Shown: piece after piece, positions 43,901 to 50,288 of the stretch | How the letters are laid out: each line of letters opens with the position of its first letter | Position numbering within the stretch: the first letter of the stretch is position 1 | Assembly (NCBI GenBank): GCA_012064415.1 | Contig: SSNU01000074.1 | Coordinates: forward strand, 108,584 to 172,583 | Length of the DNA: 64,000 nt | DNA from: Gyrodactylus bullatarudis | Lineage: Eukaryota > Platyhelminthes > Monogenea > Gyrodactylidea > Gyrodactylidae | Direction: 5' to 3' | The notes under the pieces: generated by a model | The model's input: only the letters and a program-made list of their open reading frames with translations | What the model was told of the DNA's origin: nothing | Databases searched by the model: none | Translations under genes and position numbers: made by a program

Positions 43901-45796
43901 AATCAGAATTTGACCTCTAATCTTATTTTGATACTAAAACACTTCATCTGATGCTAAAATATCGAATTTTGCAGCTGGATTTTCAGAAGTTATTAGATAA
44001 TTCCATTTCTGCTAAATAAATAGGCAGTCCCACCTCAAGGACAAAGTAAGCCAGTTTGATAAATTATTCGAATAGAACAAAAGGAAACATGATTGTAATT
44101 CACTTTGATACAATAAATTAAGAATCTAATCGTTATTATTCGTAAACTGAATTCTAGCCATATTTTGGCTTTCAATTAAGACCAATTACTGGATTATGTC
44201 CAGATGTTTCCAATTTAATTGTATTTTATTTTGAAATTAATTAATTCAATGACTAAAATTGAGGTATTTCATTCAGATGGCAAAGATAAAATGTGACACT
44301 CAAGGAGAACAAGCCTTCCAGCAGATTGTTAGCCAAAAGCTCATGGGTCTTCATATGCCTACACCAAAGACATCGGTCACTCTCCTACGGTCATTCATGA
44401 ATGACTTGAAAATGGTCAAGCTAGAAATATTCCAGACAAAGTTGAATTCGAAAATATCCAAAACGCCATCTTGCCTGTCGAATGCGAAGAAGATGCCGTT
44501 GATGAGTGTCCAATCCGTAAGGATTCATACAACTGGGCCATCAAACTCAAACTTTGGCGGTGCCAGAAGCATGCGTGACCTCGATTCAAACTATTCCTCA
44601 AAATTGATGCCTTCCATACATTCGAAGAATACAAACAATGAATCGATTGATGATCTTAGATTGACAGCATCCCATACAAATCAAATGCCAAATAATCTGG
44701 GGGACACGATTGAGGCGGACCCTAACATTTCCACTCGACTCATTCTTCTAAGTGACAGTAAAAAGAGGATACGAGTTCATGACGGAAGTCGAAAGATTTG
44801 TCGACACAAAAGTGCTTCCAATAAGGAACCAATTCTTACTGCTTCAGTCGAAAGTTTACCCAGAAAGACATGCTTTAGTTCAAGTGCTTCAAATAATGCG
44901 TAAGAGACTAATTTTTAATGTATTTAATGTCATTTTATTTAAATTTGTTTATTTTTCGTTTCACAGTAATCATCCGCCAATAAGAAGGGTTGCTACAACC
45001 ACCGAAAAAGAAGCACAGCGCTTGCGTGCCTTAATCAGTGAAAATTCCAAGCGTAAAGAGTCATCGAAAAAGGTCAGCAGTGTCAATGAACTCGATGATG
45101 AAAAAGGATTTGATACACCGAAAATGTTGTTGTCAGGGGAAGAGATAACTTGTAGCAATCCATCCAGTGCTGTTACACTGGCCACATCTCTATTTGGCTC
45201 AGGCAAGTTTCCTATAAATCTAATCATTTCCAGACAATGAATTGTTAGCGAATAAAATTGGAAATTGATTTTAGACAGCCACTTATGTATTCTGTTATGT
45301 TCATTTTTGAAACAAATCTTGATTCTCAATCGAAAGGTATAAATTTTCTCAATTAATTATGAAAAAAATTACCCTACTTTATAGTAGATTGTCGAATATC
45401 AATTTTTATCAAATTGGTATTTTTTGTTAGTATGGTTACTTATGTGTTTTTACGTAAAATAGCCAATCATTCCTATTTATAATCAAAATTTTACCCTTTT
45501 TTTTAACATGCTCTTTACGTTAATAAGCATAATTACGGTGACATATACAATTAGTAAATAATTCACTTGACTCATCATTCAAGAGATGGTTTAGAAATCT
45601 ATCAATGCATGGAAAAATTCTCGAATCTCATGAGTAAAAATTATCTTTTCTTATAGCAACACCCTACATTGAGGAAACTCAAAAAGTCAAAGTTGAACTG
45701 GAAGAGATGATTCAGTCGAAAAAGAAGAAAAAATCCGATGATGAACAAGGTAGCAGTCAATTCAATGGCCGAGTAATTTGTGAAAATCTCATCTAA
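2290..45796 (+). CDS. UNC80: UNC80, NALCN channel complex scaffold (5'-incomplete, 33 exons in window)
   Basis: UNC80 is a very large armadillo/HEAT-like scaffold that links UNC79 to the sodium-leak channel NALCN at the neuronal plasma membrane and sets its activity. Predicted exons: 2290-2456, 2512-2814, 3282-4069, 4586-4917, 7037-7355, 11637-11830, 12397-12548, 12752-12958, 17868-18147, 18489-18677, 18738-19332, 19391-20043, 20104-20711, 21451-22221, 22819-22903, 25514-25582, 28039-28143, 28211-28307, 28464-28963, 29022-29261, 29869-30087, 30846-31006, 32103-32490, 33954-34163, 34227-34322, 36264-36537, 37469-37575, 41491-41644, 41751-41873, 42496-43010, 44277-44899, 44967-45202, 45657-45796. 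Codon phase is conserved at every junction except around 22819-22903, which carries an apparent one-base frameshift. Collinear similarity to the animal family, as I remember it, runs throughout (EPGTIP, HGNV[FY]RRV, FKDLKQTM, FLNVFNGALILH, KPL.[SP]LDFCY, WKFVDFIV). The coding part is about 9.9 kb; the human protein is about 3,260 residues, so the missing N-terminus makes this version longer. Exact splice sites are inferred. Confidence 0.93.
5160..6200. repeat. AT-rich intron with repeat fragment and TA microsatellite
   Basis: Within the UNC80 intron 4918-7036, a foldback-family core fragment (gatcagaatcagacaagaga) lies near 5200. Several short (TA)n tracts, atatatat-type, cluster between about 5885 and 6190. 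No exon or RNA gene is apparent in the rest of the intron. Confidence 0.5.
7037..12958 (+). CDS. UNC80: UNC80 exon block 2 (four exons)
   Basis: Exons 7037-7355, 11637-11830, 12397-12548 and 12752-12958. The first encodes SEGIIISSMFSAFIRRLV and VEYIKNVHGNVYRRV, a highly conserved UNC80 stretch. The second is a basic, low-complexity linker. The third and fourth carry FNEPGTIPEPQLIASLLDL directly followed by EAPVISRACIYIELALFVNR and CNRGEFASWMK, matching the family across the splice junction. Introns here reach 4.3 kb and 4.9 kb and are repeat-rich. Confidence 0.93.
8068..8470 (+). mobile_element. Penelope-like element 3' end, fragment D
   Basis: Begins with cttggcctatgtgagctttt followed by the tail shared by all copies in this window (cacttttctctccac, ggagagttttggt, tttcagct). 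It ends in the shared motif ggattttcggacgtatttga near 8432-8451. The ribozyme-like core present in other copies is degenerate here: only gaaatgtacatatgg near 8286-8300 remains. Non-coding remnant in the UNC80 intron 7356-11636. Confidence 0.65.
8690..9270. repeat. Foldback repeat, diverged copy
   Basis: Arms related to the family termini (gggaatctatgattttt) and both orientations of the core (gatcacgattagacaaagca near 8950; tagtcttattttgatcctaa near 9140). The palindrome is old and imperfect. Sits in the 7356-11636 UNC80 intron. Confidence 0.55.
9995..10440. repeat. Foldback repeat, partial copy close to 43083-43790
   Basis: Core gaatcatcattagacaaaga near 10002 and its inverse near 10187-10205. 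The right terminus gaggtttttgtaaaaatcat with gacaaattcatcgagaatag is shared with the complete element at 43083-43790. The left arm is truncated. More core fragments occur near 10930 and 11525. Nothing else is seen in 10440-11636. Confidence 0.6.
13320..14680 (+). mobile_element. Non-LTR retrotransposon (CR1/jockey-type), 5'-truncated, with reverse transcriptase
   Basis: An open frame at 13324-14391 (355 residues) holds RT signatures: SGVPQGSALGPLLFNLCLAD (motif B) at about residues 73-92 and the catalytic FKYADDLK (motif C, YADD) at about 103-110, followed by a thumb-like region. Motif A and the endonuclease are missing or degraded at the 5' end, so it is 5'-truncated in the usual LINE manner. 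About 290 bp of 3' UTR ends in ataataaatgtcgctatttc and an A-rich tract near 14680. Inserted in the sense orientation in the 12959-17867 intron of UNC80. The clade (CR1, jockey or relatives) is inferred from motif style. Confidence 0.85.
14681..17867. other. UNC80 intron remainder, no gene seen
   Basis: AT-rich sequence with diverged foldback fragments (about 14730-15060), a short inverted repeat around 16580-16640 (ataacttatgagtcataagt), and a segment near 17040 (cattctgatcagaatttaat) that recurs near 35965. I see no exon or RNA gene here. Confidence 0.4.
17868..22221 (+). CDS. UNC80: UNC80 exon block 3 (six exons)
   Basis: Exons 17868-18147, 18489-18677, 18738-19332, 19391-20043, 20104-20711 and 21451-22221; three of the introns are only 58-60 nt. 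Conserved motifs in order: AVAMNLLMEITAYLRE; RRISFAF; a cysteine-rich NLPW...CDHVDGCLLNCHER segment; ALRYLKYQIKSL; YKLPPPFIEFVLPSPTLG; AAVRRLSVAP; ACIIPMVNLLDDHEVNSDG; and SLILRYIFEKIT. The donor GTATGT at 18678 is preferred over GTGTAT at 18676 because only the former keeps the reading frame. Confidence 0.93.
22819..22903 (+). CDS. UNC80: UNC80 exon with apparent 1-bp frameshift
   Basis: Entered in phase 0 from the previous exon, this reads IGYMMFQIRTPSTS, aligning with the family motif G-x-x-M-[YF]-x-[VI]-R-T-P. The second half aligns only in the next frame (SPESIASAFVVLQT, then IIPYIQSIYFKDLKQ in the following exon). The exon is 85 nt where 84 would keep the phase. The shift falls near the run agtttcccc at about 22858-22866. 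A base-calling or assembly error is the simplest explanation; a real lesion cannot be excluded. Confidence 0.75.
23690..25335 (-). mobile_element. Penelope-like retroelement, copy A (RT + GIY-YIG, inactivated)
   Basis: Reading the minus strand from about 25330, the frame encodes VRPILDMSSCPQYNLAKWL, then SLDVSSLFPSIP (RT motif A) and, after one in-frame stop near 25044, MGSPLSPLLADIFL (motif B) and TRYVDETF (motif C, where the usual second Asp of YVDD is Glu). A GIY-YIG-type nuclease follows: CDCGASYI, then a 2-bp deletion shifts frame at about 24155, and RKLSTRAEDHLKKDTAVTRH continues in the frame 23913-24182. This domain order (RT then GIY-YIG) is specific to Penelope-like elements. The 3' UTR with a hammerhead-like core lies at 23718-23752. 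It sits antisense in the UNC80 intron 22904-25513. Non-functional from the stop and frameshift. Confidence 0.9.
23718..23752 (-). ncRNA. Hammerhead-ribozyme-like core in Penelope copy A
   Basis: On the minus strand: ACTA, CTGATGA, 8 nt, GAAA, palindrome TGTACA, TT, TGGT. CUGANGA and GAAA are the catalytic core of hammerhead ribozymes. ACTA/TGGT forms a 4-bp stem I with one wobble pair, and the TGTACA palindrome could make stem III in a dimer. Stem II is weak. Hammerheads are documented in Penelope-like elements in general; activity here is inferred. Confidence 0.55.
25514..30087 (+). CDS. UNC80: UNC80 exon block 4 (six exons)
   Basis: Exons 25514-25582, 28039-28143, 28211-28307, 28464-28963, 29022-29261 and 29869-30087. 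Motifs: YFKDLKQTMRREQ, LLITANLPCAK, NHYVRDFYSFKR, LTKHPSFPRKALEAELGLY, FLNVFNGALILHAEDTS, GIMPTILRVY, LRNAIEFVCKQFYIMHR and KPLDFCYAEE. These form the best-conserved stretch of the protein, and all junctions keep phase. One upstream intron (22904-25513) is largely occupied by a Penelope-like element. Confidence 0.95.
25860..26110 (-). mobile_element. Penelope-like element 3' end, fragment E
   Basis: The reverse complement carries the shared 3' UTR (actctccaataagtaacaga on the plus strand near 26057) and a hammerhead-like core at 25911-25945. No coding part remains. Located in the UNC80 intron 25583-28038, antisense to the gene. Confidence 0.65.
25911..25945 (-). ncRNA. Hammerhead-ribozyme-like core in Penelope fragment E
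   Basis: Minus strand: ACTA, CTGATGA, 8 nt, GAAA, CGTACA, TT, TAGT. Stem I pairs perfectly (ACTA with TAGT), changed on one side relative to copies A and B (ACTA with TGGT) and on both sides relative to copy C (ACCA with TGGT). The pairing is kept although the bases differ. The right side of stem III is the same TACA as elsewhere, while the first base is C instead of T. Confidence 0.55.
26120..28038. other. UNC80 intron remainder with repeat fragments
   Basis: A foldback-family terminus (aggtttttgtaaaaatcata, 26241 onward) is followed near 26297-26360 by a fragment also present, inverted, at about 8345-8430 (aaccccttcgattccag on this strand). No exon could be recognised between 26300 and 28038. 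Confidence 0.4.
30230..30530. mobile_element. TIR element with internal tRNA-like pol III boxes, copy 1
   Basis: The left arm (30230-30318: catatcccacaggtacgtcc, tatttggtaatg, gccgctgaatgttac, aatggatccc) recurs inverted in the right arm (30468-30530: ggatccatttttaagctgta, acatccagtgagatggg, accaaataaga). Between them is a B-box-like GGTTCAAATCC (30353-30363) and a possible A box near 30326-30336 (tagtggactac), as in a tRNA-derived SINE. The TIRs are partly decayed. In the UNC80 intron 30088-30845. Confidence 0.65.
30846..37575 (+). CDS. UNC80: UNC80 exon block 5 (six exons)
   Basis: Exons 30846-31006, 32103-32490, 33954-34163, 34227-34322, 36264-36537 and 37469-37575. The segment RLSEIVQSLIKQL ... 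IDWNYEGIRSSKAFEGLISR corresponds to the family's 'RLAEIAHSLLKL ... TDWTAEAVRP' region. The following short exons (LDWDSLGNILTSIQLTMAK, ARYAEIREKALDSLKLP) are supported mainly by phase agreement and their place in the order. The donor at 36538 (GTAGAA) was chosen because it gives the phase needed by the next exon. Confidence 0.85.
31130..31680. repeat. Foldback-family element containing a near-perfect 75-bp hairpin
   Basis: Outer parts resemble the foldback family (gggaatttatgagttttaca near 31118; core gatcacaatgagacaagaaa near 31214; inverse near 31600). Nested inside, 31271-31345 and 31397-31471 are inverted repeats of 75 bp with about two mismatches around a 51-bp loop. The hairpin is far better preserved than its surroundings, so it looks younger. 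Confidence 0.75.
31374..31411 (+). ncRNA. Hammerhead-like core, second type (locus 1)
   Basis: AGT, CTGACGA, gatccggt, GAAA, stem-loop TAAAAGCTTTA, TA, ACT. Stem I AGT/ACT gives three pairs; stem III pairs four bases around a 3-nt loop; A-T-A is a permitted NUH cleavage triplet. Stem II is barely paired. The same geometry, with different stem III bases, is at 63744-63781. Confidence 0.35.
32815..33265 (+). mobile_element. Penelope-like element, fragment C (end of GIY-YIG plus 3' UTR)
   Basis: On the plus strand from about 32827 the frame reads RHLRQEDHTASISNLSVLYK and NPNDDSIDVWVKEKF, nearly identical to the C-terminus of copy A. The shared 3' UTR follows, with a hammerhead-like core at 33157-33191 and the terminal motif gattttcggacgtgtttgaa near 33235-33254. 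It is 5'-truncated. In the UNC80 intron 32491-33953, sense orientation. Confidence 0.8.
33157..33191 (+). ncRNA. Hammerhead-ribozyme-like core in Penelope fragment C
   Basis: ACCA, CTGATGA, tgcttcaa, GAAA, TGTACA, TT, TGGT. Stem I ACCA/TGGT is perfectly paired, GAAA and CUGAUGA are intact, and stem III is palindromic (dimer-type). The predicted cleavage point is after T33187. Stem II is only one to two pairs, so activity is uncertain. Confidence 0.55.
34590..34800 (+). repeat. tRNA-derived SINE-like sequence
   Basis: A-box-like TGGTTGAGGGC (34595-34605) and B-box GGTTCGATTCC (34630-34640) are spaced as in a tRNA promoter. The T-arm CTGAG/CTGAG pairs with one mismatch around GTTCGATTC. There is no acceptor stem or good anticodon arm, so it is not a functional tRNA. 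The 3' body is AT-rich. In the UNC80 intron 34323-36263; the rest of that intron holds low-complexity A/T runs and no exon. Confidence 0.5.
38780..39750 (-). mobile_element. Penelope-like retroelement, copy B (deleted)
   Basis: The minus-strand frame 39084-39707 carries the linker and an intact GIY-YIG-like core: CDCGASYIGRTIRKLSTR at about residues 130-150, then HLKKDTAVTRH. Upstream, RREDGSILRNVYKKKTD joins directly to NKEIEESKLRLNENG, an internal deletion of about 60 residues relative to copy A. The 5' end stops near 39750 against a non-LTR fragment. The 3' UTR contains a hammerhead-like core at 38885-38921 and ends near the shared motif at about 38825-38850. Confidence 0.85.
38885..38921 (-). 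ncRNA. Hammerhead-ribozyme-like core in Penelope copy B
   Basis: Minus strand: CACTA, CTGATGA, 8 nt, GAAA, TGTACA, TT, TGGTG. Stem I is five pairs including one G-U. The 8-nt stem II region (accataaa) shows no pairing, so this copy is the weakest ribozyme candidate of the intact cores. Confidence 0.45.
39760..39950 (+). mobile_element. Non-LTR retrotransposon endonuclease fragment
   Basis: The plus-strand frame around 39774-39938 reads VVNPTRKNNILDLVFSN and HFVPYSDHNVIFF. This matches the C-terminal signature of APE-type endonucleases (LDLVF ... SDH) found in CR1/jockey-like elements. It is cut off on both sides and abuts Penelope copy B. Its relation to the RT at 13324-14391 is unknown. Confidence 0.6.
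41491..45796 (+). CDS. UNC80: UNC80 exon block 6, C-terminal exons
   Basis: Exons 41491-41644, 41751-41873, 42496-43010, 44277-44899, 44967-45202 and 45657-45796. ENIFYALDICLTALF and GYIGLKLILVAFPRH with NLWKFVDFIVTFRPPIFQHL match the family's C-terminal third. The tail is Ser/Lys-rich and divergent, as in other UNC80 proteins, and ends in VICENLI. The 44967-45202 exon ends in a GC donor (GCAAGT at 45203); this is the only choice that keeps phase into the last exon. Confidence 0.88.
43083..43790. repeat. Foldback (palindromic) repeat, most complete copy
   Basis: The left arm from 43083 (gatttatacaaaaacctcat, attttttcatcaaggtatca, gagttggcgcgatatttcta, aggtctgagaggaat, ggatcatcattagtccaaga) is mirrored by a right arm ending near 43790 (taatgatgatcatgaaaaat, gattcctctcagaccttga, atagaaatatcgcgccagct, gataccttgatgaaataacg, gaggtttttgtaaaaatgat). 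The centre is near 43436. No ORF. In the UNC80 intron 43011-44276. Confidence 0.85.
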
Positions 45797-46129
45797 TTTC
45801 TCAAAAGCAAGATGAACAAATTTAGATTTTTATTGAAAACTTTTTTGATAAGATTAAAACTTAAATTTCCAAAGTTAAAACGTTTCATATTAGTATGGAA
45901 AAGCAAAAAAAAAGTTTTTATTAAATCAACAAAAATACTGCTTCCAACTTTCAAATGTATGTAATTTAGTTTTATTTTTTCTAAGAAAAATACCCCCTAA
46001 TTCTATCAAGGAACTTGCTCCTTCTATACAAATCAAAAAAAGGGAAGAAAAAAACCAGAAATAGATAATTTTAGATGTTTATTTATTTTATAATAATAAA
46101 CTTTTAGATAATATTATCATCAAGTTTAC
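45797..46129. other. Convergent 3' flanks of UNC80 and the secreted-protein gene
   Basis: About 330 bp separate the UNC80 stop from the stop of the minus-strand gene. AATAAA at about 46095-46100 on the plus strand and TTTATT at 46082-46087 (AATAAA on the minus strand) suit polyadenylation of the two genes, whose transcripts would then overlap slightly. Nothing else is recognised. Confidence 0.5.
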
Positions 46130-47482
46130 TTAATCTTCTCTTATTCCGATTGAGTTGGCATAGTAGCGATCTTCAACCAAGGGAAAATGTTTTGTAAAAT
46201 AGTTTGAGTAGGCATCCTTGAGACTGTTGGCTGATGGGATTGTCTCGTTGCAGGTGACAAAAAGATTGAACGAGGCCAAAGTCTGAATACCAGAGGTGCT
46301 GTTGTCTATTATGAGGTTCATGGGTCTAACAACAAGATAGCCCAATCCATTGTCAAGGGCTTCGGAAAACTAGAAGGAAAAAATTTATTGAAATTTTCAA
46401 ATAAAGAAAGAAAATGAAATAACTAGCATCTTCTTTCTTTATTTAATATGACTGTGTTCGTAGACATCTCAAAGACCAAAATTATCAACTATCGAGGGAC
46501 TCACGAGAACAGTCAAATCTCCGATGATGGTTTCCTCTTCGATTGGCTCAGGGATGACCATGGAAACTTTGTAGGTACTGAAACAGAGTCTAATCGGATG
46601 TGGCATAACAAAACTATCTTCATCTAGAATATTTTCAAGTAATTTTGTGCGAATTCAACAGCTGTTACTCTTTCAACTTACAGAAAACGTATGGCTTAAG
46701 GATGCCGTAGATTTCAGTTAGACGATGATCATGAGACTCTTCGTCATTGCCTTCAATCAAAATCTTCAAGTCATCATTGCTAAGGGGTTTGGTGGAGAAG
46801 ACGTTGATATTCATCATAAAGTCACAGGCTGATCCGTTTGTATGGAAAGCCATTCGGACAATTCTTGTGCTCAAGATCAAGTTATCCTTGATAAGACGAT
46901 CTTCGCCTCGTTTGATCAACTAGAAAGAAATAGTCAGAGATTAGCATAAATATAGTTGGTATGGGTTGATAAACTAACGAGCTTGTTTACGGTTTTAGCT
47001 TCCTCAATAACTGCCTTGCGAGACCTATGACATGATTGGAATTCTGAATGAGGTCTATGATAGGTTCCATTGATTCCATAATTCTTTGAGACTTGAGAAG
47101 AAAATCAAGACTAGAACGACTTACTTATTTTTTGATAATTCTTGAAGTGAAATTCGGATTCCTTGACAGTCTTGTTCTTGGAGAATTTGGGGATTTCTTT
47201 TATTGCTTCATCGCATTTCCACATGCCGAAAGCGTATTCTTGGTTTGTTGTATTGTCAAATATTCTAAGAGCGGTAACTTGGTCGATGAAACAGTCTTCT
47301 GGAACGACAACCTTTTCCTTGAACTCTTGCTTTAATTTCTCATTTGTAAAGAGACCCTTATCAATGGAAAAGACGAAAGGAAATTCGTTGACTGGAGGGA
47401 AAATTATAAGATTATATTTCTTACCATGCTCGCCGACAATTATTGCCAAGAGAAAAATAACCAAGGTTAGAATAATCTTCAT
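46130..47482 (-). CDS. Putative secreted protein, unknown family (six exons, two 33-nt introns)
   Basis: I do not recognise this family. Predicted exons on the minus strand: 47425-47482, 47125-47391, 46979-47091, 46682-46919, 46505-46623, 46130-46369. Every junction is in phase, giving 344 residues. The N-terminus MKIILTLVIFLLAIIVGEH is a typical signal peptide. The mature part has scattered cysteines (such as PEDCFIDQV, GSACDFMMN, NLFVTCNET), several N-glycosylation sequons and no membrane segment, which suggests an extracellular soluble protein. Introns are 33, 33, 59, 58 and 135 nt. The second 33-nt intron (47092-47124, GTAAGT...AAG) must be removed because it has an in-frame stop. The first (47392-47424) could also be read through, adding 11 residues. 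AATAAA on the minus strand lies at 46082-46087. Convergent with UNC80 and tandem with MON1. Confidence 0.8.
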
Positions 47483-47960
47483 TTGTGAATGAATGTCTTT
47501 TCAAAAGAACTTACAGGTTTTTATACTCAGCTCATAATGTTATCAGACATTTCTTTCCAATTTCACTACATTAGTTTTATTAAGTGCGTTCCTCATATAA
47601 AAAACTTGGTCGGAGAGAATGATTATTCGAATTTATGTGATTATTATGTCATTATTGAAAGTATGAAGAAAACATTTTTTTAAATGACATATTTTTATCA
47701 TTCTCTTGATTAAAATGAAAGTCTTTTAACGAACGAATATTTAAGATGATCATTCTCGGAAGAGAATAATTAGCAAGGCTTTAGAAATAGTTGAATAGAT
47801 ACTATCAATGACAACGTTTTTAGATAAAATTCAAAATCATAAGTCAAGATTATAGGCCTCTCATAAATATGAATCTCTATTCCTGAAAGAAGTAGAAAAA
47901 AAATTTTCTTCATTGAGTATTAAAAAGATTTATTTGTAGAAAAATAAATGAATCATCTTG
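47483..47960. other. Intergenic between MON1 3' end and secreted-protein gene 5' end
   Basis: It should hold the promoter of the secreted-protein gene and the MON1 polyadenylation signal (TTTATT at 47929-47934, AATAAA on the minus strand). No other feature is visible. Confidence 0.4.
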
Positions 47961-50125
47961 TCAAAAATGTATCTGATTAGTGAGGAAAATTCTGTTTTTA
48001 TTCTCTTGAATCCATGACTGCAATTTTGATGAGAATTGTCCAGCCTTAATCTGATCGATAAAGGGTTCAAAGATCATGATTGAAATTTCGTTTCCATTTT
48101 TCTAGAGAAATTTTTCATCAATCTCTTACATTTTGTAACAGTAAAATTAACCGAATATCTATCTATCTTAAATGGTACCTTTTCGACTGGATAAAACCGA
48201 GGTGAATAGATTTTTGAATAGTTTTCATCGACAATCACAGTACCAAGACATCGGGAAGAGGCTTTCAATATTAATTAATCTACTCTTGCTGATAATTTCA
48301 ATCTACTTTCCTCCTAGTTTTATATATCAGTGGTTCCTCGACTTAGGGTCACATCCGCATTTTTTTGAGAATCATAACTCTCATACCTGCAAATAGGATC
48401 CTGTTTCTACAAAATATTCCGAGGAGGTTTAGGACGAAATCATCTAAATAGATTTGGTCTTAGTTCTGTCATTTTTGGTACAATTAATCTGTAGAAAATT
48501 CTCTTTCCGATCAACTTGGATTTATTGTGAAATTCATTTATGATTTGAATATAATAATTATCAATGAAGAATATTATTTAGAAATCTTTATGTTGTAATT
48601 AATGGTCCTAAGTTCCATACCGTACATAATGGATTCTCAGCCACTGTTCCCTATAAATTGTACAAATCATCTTTCGATTTAATAATATGATTTATACCAC
48701 ATGTAACGAGGTATTTCTTACGTACAAAACATTCAATATTCCCTCTCTGGATATTTGATTGTACGATAACTCTCATTATTTAATAGTAATCACCCCCCCA
48801 TGTATTTTAAAAACTCAATTTCGATTTTAAAACAAAATTGCTTATCAAAAATGAGGAATAATCTATAACGCATTTTAAAAGGAATATGGCGAATATTTTT
48901 TACATAGAAATAACAATAAATTTGATAAAATAAAACATACCGTCGCATAAAAAGCTTCTGTTGAAACCATCATGTAAATTTGATCACACTTGACATGACT
49001 AAGCATAAGTTTATCGTATAGGTTTCTGCAGACTGCCATAACTCGGCGACGTTCAATCAAATCACTTTCTAATACTTCCTGGCCGTTTTCCTCGCCATAC
49101 GGACAAGTCCATGAACTAGAAGTGTAACAGTTTTCATCATAAATGTAAATGAATAATCTAACATAATCATTTAGACCCTCGACTTCGTTAGCTTTTGGTC
49201 GTCTGGCTGAGGAAATTGTCGAAAAAATAGTGCTTTGAGAGCAGAATTTTGTGGAAATCCTAGTCTTGAGAATATCCAATTCGTAAAATTTATTACGATC
49301 ATAAGAGATTAAAGTTAGGACTAAATCATCTTGAATGTACGAAATGTGAGCATGAAGAAAACCCCTAAATGGTATTTAGATAATTACAACCCACTTTGGA
49401 TCATAGTCTGGTAGACAGATTGGCAGCCAATTCGAAGTAGCTGCTTTAAATGTTTTTGATGTCTCCAAGAGGTTTGAGATTAAATGAATTTCAAGCACTG
49501 TTAAAGAGTAGTTCTTCATGGATATAAACGTTACTAATTCATTTTTGTAAAAGAGTACAAGAAATACTAAATTTAGACTTTCCAAAGAGTCTTGCTTGAT
49601 AATATTTACTAGAGATGTATTTAGGTTATCTCTAAATGTTTTCTTTAATGGAATACACTGATAACGACCAATATAGGGACCTAATGACAATTCAATTGAC
49701 AATAAGAGTTTATCAAAACGACGAACATTATCAACGAGTAAGTGCCTTAGATCGAGGCTGGAGCTCTTTTCAAATGTCAAATCCAATTTTGACTTGGATA
49801 GGAGAAATATTATATGTTTATTAACATAATTTATGCATAGCTTGAAGAAGGTTTTACTTTCTGCAATGCTGCCAACAGTTACGAAAATAAGAGAAGATGT
49901 TTCGTGAAAGACGACTCTCTTGTTATTCGACATGAACTCTTCAATTTCAAGTGAAATATCTTTGGCAAAGAAATTAATAGCCTGCATGACTCCCATAAGA
50001 GCAGCAAGCTCATTTTCATCTCCGTGTCGGGAATATATTGGCTTCCCTGCTGTACTAAGAATAAAAAAGTGAAGATATTCTCTCTTCCATTCTGATTTAT
50101 CTTGAATTTCTAATTTATCCTCCAT
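47961..50125 (-). CDS. MON1: MON1, subunit of the Mon1-Ccz1 Rab7 exchange factor
   Basis: Mon1-Ccz1 activates Rab7 and drives early-to-late endosome and autophagosome maturation. Exons: 49395-50125, 48941-49364, 47961-48101, giving 431 residues in phase. The N-terminal longin domain starts almost at Met: FFILSTAGKPIYSRHG at about residues 20-35, then LAALMGVMQAI. NLVFLVLFYKNELVTFISMK and WLPICLPDYDPK lead into GFLHAHISYIQDD across a 30-nt intron (49365-49394), matching the family's LP-x-x-x-P-x-GF-x-HAH. The last exon (NGNEISIMIFEPFID ... LQSWIQENKNRIFL) corresponds to the C-terminal longin end. The family is usually about 500-560 residues with a longer, disordered N-terminus, so this is a short version. 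ATG is chosen as the only upstream in-frame start before the longin domain. Head-to-head with COG6. Confidence 0.9.
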
Positions 50126-50288
50126 ATTATTTATTGATCATTAATCATTCAGGTTTAAATAATGAGAAAACATCAATATTTTATTGATTGAATCAATTTT
50201 ATTAGAAATTTTTGAAAACGTACAGTAGTGAAACATGAGCCACATGTAAAATTAATCTTGTTTTAGTTGTTAAATAATTCAACTGAAA
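50126..50288. promoter_or_regulatory. Putative bidirectional promoter of MON1 and COG6
   Basis: Only 163 bp separate the two start codons, transcribed away from each other. The 5' UTRs and promoters of both genes must lie here or overlap the opposite gene unless upstream non-coding exons exist. No TATA box with convincing spacing stands out. The arrangement is seen; shared regulation is inferred. Confidence 0.5.

Noticed and set aside
44752..45240. 162-residue ORF overlapping two UNC80 exons in another frame
   Set aside because: Its first part reads through an intron and disagrees with the phase set by the previous exon; only its second half coincides with the true exon 44967-45202.
48074..48268. 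64-residue minus-strand ORF next to the last MON1 exon
   Set aside because: The MON1 C-terminal homology is in a different frame (47961-48101) starting at a good acceptor; this ORF has no family match.
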